Shown here: positions 1-8,552 of the stretch, piece by piece | Layout of the letters: each line of letters starts with the position of its first letter | Position numbering within the stretch: position 1 is the stretch's first letter | Origin: Actinomycetota bacterium | Lineage (GTDB): Bacteria; Actinomycetota; Actinomycetes; S36-B12 | Direction: 5' to 3' | Assembly (NCBI GenBank): GCA_947449945.1 | Contig: CANFTO010000006.1 | Span: forward strand, 1 to 40,170 | DNA: 40,170 nucleotides | Translations under genes and position numbers: made by a program | The notes under the pieces: model-generated | The model's input: the letters and a program-made list of their open reading frames with translations, nothing else | Told to the model about the DNA's origin: nothing | The model's database searches: none

Positions 1-1
1 A

Positions 2-334
2 GAGCTTTCACCAGCACTTGCTTCGCAGGTATATGTCACTCGTAACCCGACAGAGACACCAACGGGTAAGTACTTGGGCACATGCCACTTCCAGCGTTTA
101 CTTCGCGAACCACCAGCAACATTAGTGTCATCGCTTGTTGATACTGACTTAGTTCCCGTTCGCCCAAATGCTCCGTTAAGCCAAGTCACTCGTACGTTCG
201 CTGCTTACAACCTCGCAGCGCTTCCAGTAGTTGATGAGCATGGTCATTTACTCGGAGCAATTTCCGTCGACGACGTCATCGACCACATGCTGCCTGAAGA
301 CTGGCGCGAGAATGACGGAGAAGATCGTGGCTAG
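2..334 (+). CDS. C-terminal part of MgtE-like/CBS-domain protein (5' truncated by window)
   Basis: Frame open to window start; CBS-like segment VRPNAPLSQVTRTFAAYNLAALPVVDEHGHLLGAISVDDVIDHMLPEDWRE; followed by DUF1003 gene as in other actinobacteria. Confidence 0.8.
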   Translation, partial: ELSPALASQVYVTRNPTETPTGKYLGTCHFQRLLREPPATLVSSLVDTDLVPVRPNAPLSQVTRTFAAYNLAALPVVDEHGHLLGAISVDDVIDHMLPEDWRENDGEDRG

Positions 335-866
335 CCGCCCAACGCGTCGAGAAGCGCGTTTGGATCTGCCGTACGAGCGCAGTCGCTCAATGCGAGGCAG
401 TTACGACCCCGAACGCTTTGGTCGCATCTCCGAAAAAGTTGCACGGTACATCGGCTCATGGGCCTTCATTGCCTGGATGACTGTTGTGGTGGGTGCATGG
501 GTGCTCATCAATACTGTGGGCCCTGAAGCCTGGCATGTTGATCCATTCCCGTTCATCTTCTTAACACTGATGCTGTCACTTCAAGCTTCTTACGCGGCAC
601 CGCTGATTTTGTTGGCTCAGAACCGACAATCCGACCGCGATCGCGTGCAATATCAAGAAGACCGTTTGCGCACAGAGCGCTTGCTGGCCGACAGTGATTA
701 CCTCGCTCGCGAAATTGCAGCCTTGCGCTTGGCTCTGGGTGAGGTTGCTACCCGCGACTACATCCGCGGTGAACTCCGGGACATGGTTGCTGACCTTCGT
801 GACCACATTGACGCGATGAATCTTGATAATGAGCCTGATGAGCGGGACCGCACGAACGATCGCTAG
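312..866 (+). CDS. DUF1003 family membrane protein
   Basis: SWAFIAWMTVVVGAWVLINT...FPFIFLTLMLSLQASYAAPLILLAQNRQSDRDR is the DUF1003 core; start set to ATG 312 overlapping the upstream stop, ORF-track start at 231 is too long. Confidence 0.88.
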   Translation: MTEKIVASRPTRREARLDLPYERSRSMRGSYDPERFGRISEKVARYIGSWAFIAWMTVVVGAWVLINTVGPEAWHVDPFPFIFLTLMLSLQASYAAPLILLAQNRQSDRDRVQYQEDRLRTERLLADSDYLAREIAALRLALGEVATRDYIRGELRDMVADLRDHIDAMNLDNEPDERDRTNDR

Positions 867-877
867 TTAGGGTCGCC

Positions 878-883
878 TAACAT
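878..883 (+). promoter_or_regulatory. Leaderless -10 candidate for mrp
   Basis: TAACAT + 7 nt + ATG 891. Confidence 0.55.
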
Positions 884-890
884 CAGGGTT

Positions 891-2027
891 ATGCAACCCA
901 ATCTTGACGCTCTGAATGCTGCCCTCGCGACAGTCAATGATCCTGAAATCCATCGCCCCATCACTGAATTGGGCATGCTCAAATCAGTTGAGGCGGACGA
1001 CCAAGGCGTAGTCAAGGTTGGTGTTTACCTCACTGTTTCAGGTTGCCCCATGCGCGACACCATTACCGATCGTGTGACCGCAGCTGTGTCAACCGTTGCC
1101 GGCGTCACCAGGGTTGAGGTTGAACTCGATGTGATGAGCGACGAACAGCGCGCGGCGATGAAAAAGACGCTTCGGGGTGATGAAAAGGAAAATCCCTTTA
1201 ATAAGCCGGGCAACACCACACGCATCTACGCAATTGCTTCAGGAAAGGGTGGCGTAGGTAAGTCATCTGTGACCGCAAACCTCGCAGCAGCAATGGCTGA
1301 CATGGGCTTAAGCGTTGGTCTCATTGATGCTGACATCTACGGCCACTCAATTCCGCGCATGCTTGATGCTCTTGATGCACCCACCATGGTTGAAGGCATG
1401 ATCATGCCTCCTACTGGATTTGGCGTGCGCGTCATTTCGATGCTGGCTTTCAAGCCAGGTGGCGTCACACAACCGGTAGCTTTCCGCGGACCAATGCTGC
1501 ATCGAGCACTCGAGCAATTTATTACTGACGTGTGGTGGGGCGACTTAGACGTACTCCTTCTCGATCTACCACCAGGCACGGGTGACATTGCAATTTCTGC
1601 AGCACAACTGCTACCAACAGCAGAACTCGTGATCGTCACAACACCTCAAATGGCTGCAGCAGATGTTGCCGTTCGTGCAGGCACCCTTGCTGAACAGACC
1701 CATCAAAAGGTCGCTGGTGTTATCGAAAACATGAGCAGTTTCCCTTGCCCACATTGCGGTGAACCAATGGATCTGTTTGGCACAGGTGGCGGCAAGCTGG
1801 TTGCAGATCAAATCGCCAAGGTTCTTGGCACTGAAACTCCACTTCTTGGCCAGATCCCATTTGATGTTGCACTTCGCGAAGGTGGCGATGACGGCAAGCC
1901 GTTGGTCATAAGCAATCCGGATGCTCCGGCTTCTATGGCTATTCGCGCAATGGCGGAACGCTTAGGGAAGCGCCCACGTGGACTGGCGGGTATGTCACTC
2001 AATATTTCACCAACGCGTAAGTCTTAA
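891..2027 (+). CDS. mrp: Mrp/ApbC-family iron-sulfur carrier P-loop ATPase with N-terminal MIP18-like domain
   Basis: GKGGVGKSSVTANLA deviant Walker A, DLPPGTGD, CPHCGEP CxxC motif. Confidence 0.95.
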   Translation: MQPNLDALNAALATVNDPEIHRPITELGMLKSVEADDQGVVKVGVYLTVSGCPMRDTITDRVTAAVSTVAGVTRVEVELDVMSDEQRAAMKKTLRGDEKENPFNKPGNTTRIYAIASGKGGVGKSSVTANLAAAMADMGLSVGLIDADIYGHSIPRMLDALDAPTMVEGMIMPPTGFGVRVISMLAFKPGGVTQPVAFRGPMLHRALEQFITDVWWGDLDVLLLDLPPGTGDIAISAAQLLPTAELVIVTTPQMAAADVAVRAGTLAEQTHQKVAGVIENMSSFPCPHCGEPMDLFGTGGGKLVADQIAKVLGTETPLLGQIPFDVALREGGDDGKPLVISNPDAPASMAIRAMAERLGKRPRGLAGMSLNISPTRKS

Positions 2028-2037
2028 TCCAAAAACG

Positions 2038-3351
2038 TCAGCCAGTGATTCCGTTCTGATATCCGGTTGGGGGACATTCCATCGTCGCATTAACAAGTGC
2101 ATTGCGGCTGACTTGGCTTCCAGCAACTGGGTGTTGGGCCACAACCGTGCATAAACCTTGTGATTGAGCCGCCAATGAAGGATCTCCAGAATTCGCTCTG
2201 AGAAACAGCGTAATTCCTGATTGCATTCCGAGGTTCTTAGCCTGACTATTTCCAAGTCCAATGAAATTCGGAACAATGACGATGGTCTGTGACTGGGTAG
2301 CCATGCTTTTTGGCTGTGGTTCGTTAGTGAGCGAACTACCACCACTCACAGGCGCTTCATGAGTTACACAGCTTCTTTGCAATGCCAGCCATGTTTCACG
2401 ACTCACTTGCCCATCAACAAAGAGACCAGATTGCTTTTGGAATGACTGAACGGCTTTGCTGGTTGCTTGGTCGTAAATTCCATTGAGCGTGAGTTTGGCG
2501 CCTTGCTCGTTTTGAAGTTGGACCTGCACCGCACTAACAGGGTAAAAACTTGCCCACTGATTTGAGAGCGTCGGTAAATCTTCAGGTGATGAAGAACATA
2601 GCCACCGAATTGCATCCTCGTAATTGGCGACCAGGGTCATGGGATTTCTTGGCGCGGGTGTTGCAGTGAATTCACTTCCGTTCTTTTTCATGATGATTTC
2701 AACAATTCCATCCGCACCAGAGGCGACCTCATACTTGTTAAACCACACATGAATGCCATCAGCTTGCGGAAGCCAAGCCGGAAGCGTGCTATTTGTGTAG
2801 TGCGGCGGCAGGGCATTGTCATAAAAATCGTTTGCAAGTTGCACGCTGGTAGCCGCATGTTCAACAACTGCGACAAAGCTCTTGGCCAATGACAAGCCGA
2901 AATAATCGTTAGCCGTGACTTTGGTTCCTGTTCTGGCATTTAATAGGAGACTAGTAACGAAGGCCTGACCTGTGCCAGCACCAGGAGCTATTCCACCAAC
3001 TTCCTGTCTTACACAGAGATACTCCGTAGAAGCACACGGAGGTGTGGTGAGTTCTTGAATAAAGGTTCCGCACTGTGGTTCATCTATTGCGCACTCATAC
3101 TTATCGTTGGTAGCAGCCGCATTCACCACGGGATTCACAAAAGCGTTGAAATTCCTATTGGCATTTGTTGTCCCTTTATCGTCGAGACCCAATGCCTTTG
3201 CAGTTTGGTAGGTGAATGTGTCAAAGTTCTTTAAGTCTTCACGTGAATGTGCCTGTATCTGAATGGCTACAGACTGATGTGAGCAGGACGTTAGTCCACC
3301 TATTCCCAACACTGCTGATACACAAACTGCCGCAATGGTGCGAAAACCCAT
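2038..3351 (-). CDS. Predicted lipoprotein with DUF3298/RsiV-like region, PG_binding_1 and PASTA-like domain
   Basis: Lipobox GGLTSC; GIHVWFNKYEVASGADGIVEIIM resembles DUF3298; LTLNGIYDQATSKAVQSFQKQSGLFVDGQVSRETWLALQ is PG_binding_1; VPNFIGLGNSQAKNLGM...VVAQHPVAGSQV is PASTA-like. Confidence 0.75.
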   Translation of the reverse strand: MGFRTIAAVCVSAVLGIGGLTSCSHQSVAIQIQAHSREDLKNFDTFTYQTAKALGLDDKGTTNANRNFNAFVNPVVNAAATNDKYECAIDEPQCGTFIQELTTPPCASTEYLCVRQEVGGIAPGAGTGQAFVTSLLLNARTGTKVTANDYFGLSLAKSFVAVVEHAATSVQLANDFYDNALPPHYTNSTLPAWLPQADGIHVWFNKYEVASGADGIVEIIMKKNGSEFTATPAPRNPMTLVANYEDAIRWLCSSSPEDLPTLSNQWASFYPVSAVQVQLQNEQGAKLTLNGIYDQATSKAVQSFQKQSGLFVDGQVSRETWLALQRSCVTHEAPVSGGSSLTNEPQPKSMATQSQTIVIVPNFIGLGNSQAKNLGMQSGITLFLRANSGDPSLAAQSQGLCTVVAQHPVAGSQVSRNALVNATMECPPTGYQNGITG

Positions 3352-3420
3352 GACGCTCTTTTCTCGTGACTATCCATGCATCACAAAAGTTTAGCGCTGA
3401 TAAAGCTCGCTTGCTGTCTA

Positions 3421-3735
3421 CTAGGTGGCGTCAGGGTCAAACAGCGGAGTATTCGCTGCTGGCTTTGGTGGTGCGGGTGCTGGATCGTCTTTGAGCATGT
3501 TGGTAGCAATGCGCTTTGGATGAAGGTCAGCAAGGCCTTTCATTGTGTCCATCGCTTCGTTGAGATCTAGGCCCGCGGAATCTGCAAGATCTTGCTTTGC
3601 TCCTGCAGCCATTCCGCGAATCTGCTTGAGGAATCGGGCGCCATCGGCTGCCGCTTTCGGCAACTTGTCGGGACCAAAGATCAGCAGCCCAATCACAGCC
3701 AAGGCCATGATCTCGCCAATCCCGATATCAAACAT
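3421..3735 (-). CDS. tatB: Sec-independent protein translocase TatB
   Basis: MFDIGIGEIMALAVIGLLIFGPDKLPKAAADGARFLKQIR; adjacent to htrA. Confidence 0.92.
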   Translation of the reverse strand: MFDIGIGEIMALAVIGLLIFGPDKLPKAAADGARFLKQIRGMAAGAKQDLADSAGLDLNEAMDTMKGLADLHPKRIATNMLKDDPAPAPPKPAANTPLFDPDAT

Positions 3736-3741
3736 GACTCA

Positions 3742-3747
3742 ACCCTA
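3742..3747 (-). promoter_or_regulatory. Leaderless -10 candidate for tatB
   Basis: TAGGGT + TGAGTC + ATG 3735. Confidence 0.6.
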
Positions 3748-3753
3748 CGCGCT

Positions 3754-4911
3754 CTACTGCTTGACTGCCGAGGAGCCAAGAGTGACGGTCGCGGTCCGAG
3801 GCGTGCCACCACGAGTGAAGGTCACCTTGATTTTATCGCCGGGGGCATGTTCACGAATAGCAACAACTAGCTCGGTTGAATCATCGATGACTCGCTCTTC
3901 AATCTTGGTGATGATGTCGTTGAGCTTGATGCCTGCTGAATCAGCTGGTCCATTGCCGGTGATCTTGATGACCTTGGCACCGGGACCCGGGAAGTTCATG
4001 TCCAGCGAAACACCAATGACTGGGGTTTGTGAAGTTCCCGTAGCGATGATTTCTTCAGCAATGCGCTTTGCTGAATTCACCGGAATCGCGAAGCCCAAGC
4101 CAATACTTCCGGCCTCGCTCGTTCCATTTGCCATCGAAGCGATCGCTGAGTTAATGCCAATGACCTGGCCCGATGAATTCAGAAGCGGTCCACCTGAGTT
4201 TCCCGGGTTGATTGCAGCGTCCGTTTGAATTGCATCGATAAATGAAGTGCTGTTGGTGTCACCTGTCGTTACTGGTCGATTCAACGCACTAATGATTCCG
4301 GACGTAACTGTGCCAGCTAATCCAAGCGGTGCACCAATAGCAACAACTGCTTCGCCAACATGCAACGTTTCTGAATTTCCAAGCGTGACTGCAGGCAGCG
4401 AACCCTGATCAACTTTCACGACAGCAAGGTCATAGGCCGGGTTGGTGCCCACTACTTCACCTTTAAGTTTTGTTCCATCAGTAAGTACAACGCTGAGCTT
4501 GCCGCCATCCTTGACTAGGTCAACGACGTGATTGTTCGTGATGATGTAGCCATCTGAACGAAGGACGAATCCTGAACCGCTCCCTGATTGGGTCTTGCCA
4601 TCAGCCTCGATGTAAACCACGGATGGCAGAACCTGCTGCACCATCGCTGCAATGGTTCCCTCTGCAGGTGGCACCTGATTTGTCGAGACCTGCGCGATAG
4701 CCGCTGGTGCGCTCACCGCCACTGAGTCACTTTTCAGACCAAGGAGGTATCCGCCAAAGCCTGCGCCACCGCCTACGACAGCGGCAGTGACTGCGGCGAT
4801 CAAAATCGTTCCACCCACACCTAAACCCCGCTGCTTGGCAACGATTGGGACAAAGGTGGGAGCTTGGTTGACCGGGCTCACAAACGGGTCCGCATCAAAC
4901 TCGCTGGTCAT
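3754..4911 (-). CDS. htrA: HtrA/DegP-like S1C serine protease with PDZ domain and N-terminal TM
   Basis: NNHVVD, YDLAVVKVD, NPGNSGGPLL triad motifs; C-terminal PDZ; ATG at 4911 with GAGGAG SD. Confidence 0.92.
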   Translation of the reverse strand: MTSEFDADPFVSPVNQAPTFVPIVAKQRGLGVGGTILIAAVTAAVVGGGAGFGGYLLGLKSDSVAVSAPAAIAQVSTNQVPPAEGTIAAMVQQVLPSVVYIEADGKTQSGSGSGFVLRSDGYIITNNHVVDLVKDGGKLSVVLTDGTKLKGEVVGTNPAYDLAVVKVDQGSLPAVTLGNSETLHVGEAVVAIGAPLGLAGTVTSGIISALNRPVTTGDTNSTSFIDAIQTDAAINPGNSGGPLLNSSGQVIGINSAIASMANGTSEAGSIGLGFAIPVNSAKRIAEEIIATGTSQTPVIGVSLDMNFPGPGAKVIKITGNGPADSAGIKLNDIITKIEERVIDDSTELVVAIREHAPGDKIKVTFTRGGTPRTATVTLGSSAVKQ

Positions 4912-4998
4912 GGAACTCCTCACAGATGGATGGGCACAGCTGGTTTGAGCGTAGACCCATTAGGCTGAAGGCAATTCTCACATCCGCGGAGGTGCGTC

Positions 4999-5646
4999 AT
5001 TTCATCATCCCCACTACCTTCGAAGGCAGCTTGGAACTTTGCCGACGAATGGCTCGACGAGTCCGAAACCATTCGGACGGCCCGAGCCAAGGCCAAGGAA
5101 CTGGGTTGCACCCCGGTAGCTCCATCAACTGCCCATACCCTGCGAGTGTTGGCTCGAGCCATCAATGCAGAGTCCGTAGTCGAGGTTGGCACCGGAGCAG
5201 GCGTCTCTGGCGCTGCATTGCTTTCAGGAATGTCTGAATCGGGCGTGCTGACCTCCATCGACAACGAAGCAGAAATTCAGCGCCTTGCTCGCGAGACCCT
5301 GAGCGATCTGGGTTATGGCCACATCCGAGCTCGCCTCATCACAGGTCGCGCCCTTGAGGTTCTGCCACGTTTAACTGAGAGCGCTTATGACCTTGTCTTC
5401 ATCGACGGTGACCGTACTGAGTACCCAGCAGCCCTCACTCTTGCTAAGCGTCTGCTACGCATCGGCGGCATGATCGCATTCGACAACCTGCTCACAGATG
5501 GCAGCATTGCTGATCAAGCAAGCCGCAATCCAGAAGCAGTTGCCCTTCGTGATGTTGCTCATGCACTACGAGATGACGATCACTGGATTCCGGCGCTCCT
5601 CACTGTTGGTTCAGGTTTGCTCGTTGCCATCAAGGTTGGCGGCTAG
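4999..5646 (+). CDS. SAM-dependent O-methyltransferase (Rv1220c-like), probable ATT start
   Basis: VVEVGTGAGVSG SAM motif, DLVFIDGD; upstream in-frame WNFADEWLDESETIRTARAKAKELGCTPVAPSTAHTLRVLARA matches family N-terminus; no ATG/GTG/TTG between in-frame stop 4966 and 5146; GGAGG at 4988-4992 six nt before ATT. Confidence 0.75.
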   Translation: MSSSPLPSKAAWNFADEWLDESETIRTARAKAKELGCTPVAPSTAHTLRVLARAINAESVVEVGTGAGVSGAALLSGMSESGVLTSIDNEAEIQRLARETLSDLGYGHIRARLITGRALEVLPRLTESAYDLVFIDGDRTEYPAALTLAKRLLRIGGMIAFDNLLTDGSIADQASRNPEAVALRDVAHALRDDDHWIPALLTVGSGLLVAIKVGG

Positions 5647-5662
5647 TTCCACGAACGTGCGC

Positions 5663-5706
5663 AAACGCAAACCCCACTACTTTCGTAGTGGGGTTTGCGT
5701 TTTCTT
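5663..5706. terminator. Bidirectional hairpin terminator between convergent O-methyltransferase and OYE-family genes
   Basis: Perfect 18-bp stem AAACGCAAACCCCACTAC-tttc-GTAGTGGGGTTTGCGTTT followed by T-rich tract. Confidence 0.92.
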
Positions 5707-5725
5707 GACTTGAGATTGCTCGGAA

Positions 5726-7669
5726 CTAGATTGCGCGTGCGACTAAGGCAGCTTCCTTAATTGCGCGCTGCATGTCTTGGGATCCGTTGACATCGCCAAT
5801 GGTGTGGTGTGCAATACCTTCATCATGAAGGATCTCTGACAATTCGCGGTTTGGATGATGCCAGTTCACTAAAATCACTGTGTCAGCTGGAATCACGCGC
5901 TCTTTATCAACGTCGACCCAACGAACAGTGACTGAGTCCGGCGTTATTTTGACCATCTGTGAAGCAGGAACAAGTTCGACGTCACCAGCAAGCATGATCT
6001 CGCGTGACACTGCGGTGGTTACTGCAGGGAATGGAACACGCGCACCTGGCATATCTGTTCGGCTCACCAAGGTGATCTTCGCACCCTCATCAACTAATTT
6101 CAGTACTGCGGTTATCGCTTCGAAGTTGCCGGTGTCATCAAACACAACAACATTCTTGCCGATGTTGGCGCGACCGCCATAACCAAGAACATCCCATGCA
6201 GTGAACACGTGTGGAAGATCTGAGCCAGGAATTGAAACGCCTGGAACCATGGTTTGTGGAACTGACGTATCGGCCGTACCGCCTGTTGCCAAAATGATTT
6301 CGTCGAAGCCCGAATCGACCAACATGTCTGGATCAACGAACGAGTTCAACTTGATTGTTACACCGAGCTCCTTGATTTCGGCTTCAAGCCACTGAGTAAT
6401 CGAGGTGAGGTCAGCACGTGCGCGAACACCCGCAACCATTGATGCTTGACCACCAAGTTCTTTACGCATGTCGTGGAGTTCAACCTCGTGACCGCGAAGT
6501 GCAAGCGTGCGTGCAGCTTCAAGCCCTGCAGGGCCGCCGCCAACGATGAGCACCTTCTTCGTCACTACTGCAGCTTCTGGCTCAAGGCTCATTCGCGATT
6601 CCTGACCAGCAGTTGCGTTTACAACACAACCGAAGTTGCCAGTTGCAGAACCTCCGGTGCAACCAATACTCGTTCCCGTGCAAGGGCGAACGCGGTGCGC
6701 ATTGCCGGCTCGTGACTTATTCACGATTTCCGGGTCAGCAATGGTTGCGCGAACCATCGACACCATGTCAGCTGCACCGCTTTCAACGATGTGATTAGCG
6801 TGGTCAAGAGTCATGATGCGACCTGTGACCATGGTTGGAATATCTAGTGCGCGAGTTACCACTTCACTGGTTGGCATTTCATAGCCAAGCGGTGATTCCA
6901 TGGTTGAGAAGATCTTCGCGAACTTCCAGTAGGTGCCAAGCGAAACACTGATGTAGTCAACCTTGTGCTGCAGCAGCTTTGCGATCTCTGCATACGCGTC
7001 TGGTCCAAGACCTCCTGGCAACACATCGTCAGCAACAAGACGCAAGCCCAGTGGGTATTCAGGACCAACCTCAGCACGCACCGCATCGATAACTTCATGA
7101 ACAAAGCGCATGCGGTTTTCAAGTGAGCCGCCGTACTCGTCATCGCGGAAGTTCAGCGCGGTGGAGAGGAATTGTGCGATCAAGTAGCCATGGGCGCCGT
7201 TGAGCTCAACGCCATGCATGCCGCCGCGCTTCACGCGACCAGCCGCTTGTCCGTAACTGCCCACGATTTCATCAATCATGTCTTTGGTGAGCGTGCGCGG
7301 AACGATATTCACCGTTGGGTTTGGCGTTGGACCAGTTGACCAGTTCTGAATGCCAGGAGCTGATGGCATTGCTGCACCGAAGTGGTTGATCTGCTGAAAC
7401 AGACGCATGTCATACGGAGAACATGCTTCAACGAGCTGCTCGTACCAAGGGATGATCGCGTCAGTTGCGGCAACTACCGGAAGGCGAGCTGAGGTGGAGT
7501 GCACGCCTGCTGCGCCGATGACTGACAGTCCCACGCCTCCCGCTGCGCGTACGCGGGTATAGGAGATCAAATCGTCCAGCGACAGCGACAATAAGTGAGC
7601 CGAGCGGGCTACTCGGTTAGGGACAGTTACCCCCGCGAGCTGAATCGGGTTAAACAGTGCGTCGTACAT
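5726..7669 (-). CDS. NADH:flavin oxidoreductase/old yellow enzyme family with C-terminal FAD/NAD domain (dienoyl-CoA reductase/TMADH-like)
   Basis: N-terminal OYE TIM barrel (GVELNGAHGYLIAQFLS), CxxT..C..C cluster region, VLIVGGGPAGLEAARTLALRGHEVELHD FAD motif. Confidence 0.9.
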   Translation of the reverse strand: MYDALFNPIQLAGVTVPNRVARSAHLLSLSLDDLISYTRVRAAGGVGLSVIGAAGVHSTSARLPVVAATDAIIPWYEQLVEACSPYDMRLFQQINHFGAAMPSAPGIQNWSTGPTPNPTVNIVPRTLTKDMIDEIVGSYGQAAGRVKRGGMHGVELNGAHGYLIAQFLSTALNFRDDEYGGSLENRMRFVHEVIDAVRAEVGPEYPLGLRLVADDVLPGGLGPDAYAEIAKLLQHKVDYISVSLGTYWKFAKIFSTMESPLGYEMPTSEVVTRALDIPTMVTGRIMTLDHANHIVESGAADMVSMVRATIADPEIVNKSRAGNAHRVRPCTGTSIGCTGGSATGNFGCVVNATAGQESRMSLEPEAAVVTKKVLIVGGGPAGLEAARTLALRGHEVELHDMRKELGGQASMVAGVRARADLTSITQWLEAEIKELGVTIKLNSFVDPDMLVDSGFDEIILATGGTADTSVPQTMVPGVSIPGSDLPHVFTAWDVLGYGGRANIGKNVVVFDDTGNFEAITAVLKLVDEGAKITLVSRTDMPGARVPFPAVTTAVSREIMLAGDVELVPASQMVKITPDSVTVRWVDVDKERVIPADTVILVNWHHPNRELSEILHDEGIAHHTIGDVNGSQDMQRAIKEAALVARAI

Positions 7670-7802
7670 TCAAAACTCCTCAAGACCACTTTCAGTGTGC
7701 TTGGCGATGGTAATCGGATCTGCTCTCAGGGGATAGAGGAAACGATATTTTTCTATGACAAATAGATTCTTTATTTGAGCGGCTGTAGGGAATGGGACAA
7801 CG

Positions 7803-7836
7803 AAGAAGGGCCAAGGATTGCTCCTTGGCCCTTCTT
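7803..7836. terminator. Hairpin terminator downstream of DUF3117 gene
   Basis: Perfect 15-bp stem AAGAAGGGCCAAGGA-ttgc-TCCTTGGCCCTTCTT. Confidence 0.85.
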
Positions 7837-7847
7837 GACGTTAAGTG

Positions 7848-8015
7848 TTAAGCAAATACAGCGAGCAACGCTTCGCCAAGATTCTTTGCTTCTTCGGCAT
7901 TGAGCTCAACTACGAGCCGGCCACCGCCTTCGAGTGGTACGCGCATGACATAGCCACGTCCCTCTTTGGTGCACTCGAGCGGGCCATCGCCCGTTCGTGG
8001 CTTCATCGCGGCCAT
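7848..8015 (-). CDS. DUF3117 small actinobacterial protein
   Basis: MAAMKPRTGDGPLECTKEGRGYVMRVPLEGGGRLVVELNAEEAKNLGEALLAV is full-length DUF3117; ORF-track start 8075 is too early; SD GAAAGGGG. Confidence 0.92.
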   Translation of the reverse strand: MAAMKPRTGDGPLECTKEGRGYVMRVPLEGGGRLVVELNAEEAKNLGEALLAVFA

Positions 8016-8087
8016 CGCGTGTCCCCTTTCGTATGGATGCCTATTATTCCGGATCCTCGAAGTGGTTTTGACCACAGGGTGCGCTTT

Positions 8088-8552
8088 TTAGCCCTTCCCC
8101 CCACGGGTTTCTTCAATAAATCGGGCTAATTTCTTCAAGGAGTGGTTCACCCCGGCCACGAAGGCTGGTCGGACTAATGGCCAACCCAGCCGCCCAAGAG
8201 CACCGAGGGGCAGATCAAGGTCTTCGCTCCACAGAAATCGAGCACGCCCATCTGCGAGCTCAACAACTTCCATGATGCCTGTGCCACGGACGACTCGACC
8301 GGTGTGCAACACATCAACGCGATACGGCTCTTGCCACAATGTGATGGTCATGGTGTCGAGGAAGCCCACCTTGAAACCTAAGTGCGCTCCTGTAAAGGCA
8401 CTGAGTTCGGACCCAACGGATCGGCCATCGCCTTTCGTAACATCCACCGTTGTCCCGACCATCCACTCACCTTGGGCATCCCAATCAGTGAACGCAGCAA
8501 AGACTTCTTCAGCAGTGGCATCAACATCAACACTTGCTCGAACTTCGGTCAT
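8088..8552 (-). CDS. SRPBCC/polyketide cyclase-like protein
   Basis: VRASVDVDATAEEVFAAFTDWDAQGEWMVGTTVDV; 4-nt overlap with upstream gene. Confidence 0.8.
   Translation of the reverse strand: MTEVRASVDVDATAEEVFAAFTDWDAQGEWMVGTTVDVTKGDGRSVGSELSAFTGAHLGFKVGFLDTMTITLWQEPYRVDVLHTGRVVRGTGIMEVVELADGRARFLWSEDLDLPLGALGRLGWPLVRPAFVAGVNHSLKKLARFIEETRGGKG

Noticed and set aside
231-311. Upstream extension of the DUF1003 ORF
   Set aside because: It overlaps the CBS-domain coding frame; homology starts after ATG 312
3545-4228. 227-aa plus-strand ORF opposite tatB/htrA
   Set aside because: Composition follows the reverse strand of htrA; no family resemblance
4920-5264. Minus-strand ORF between htrA and methyltransferase, considered as anti-sigma rseA remnant
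   Set aside because: It overlaps the methyltransferase N-terminus antisense and shows no zinc-finger anti-sigma motif (HxxxCxxC)
7690-7735. CTGAGAG-like string on minus strand upstream of OYE gene, considered as TPP riboswitch
   Set aside because: Remaining conserved TPP elements (e.g. CTGATC..GTTAG..GGGA) are not present
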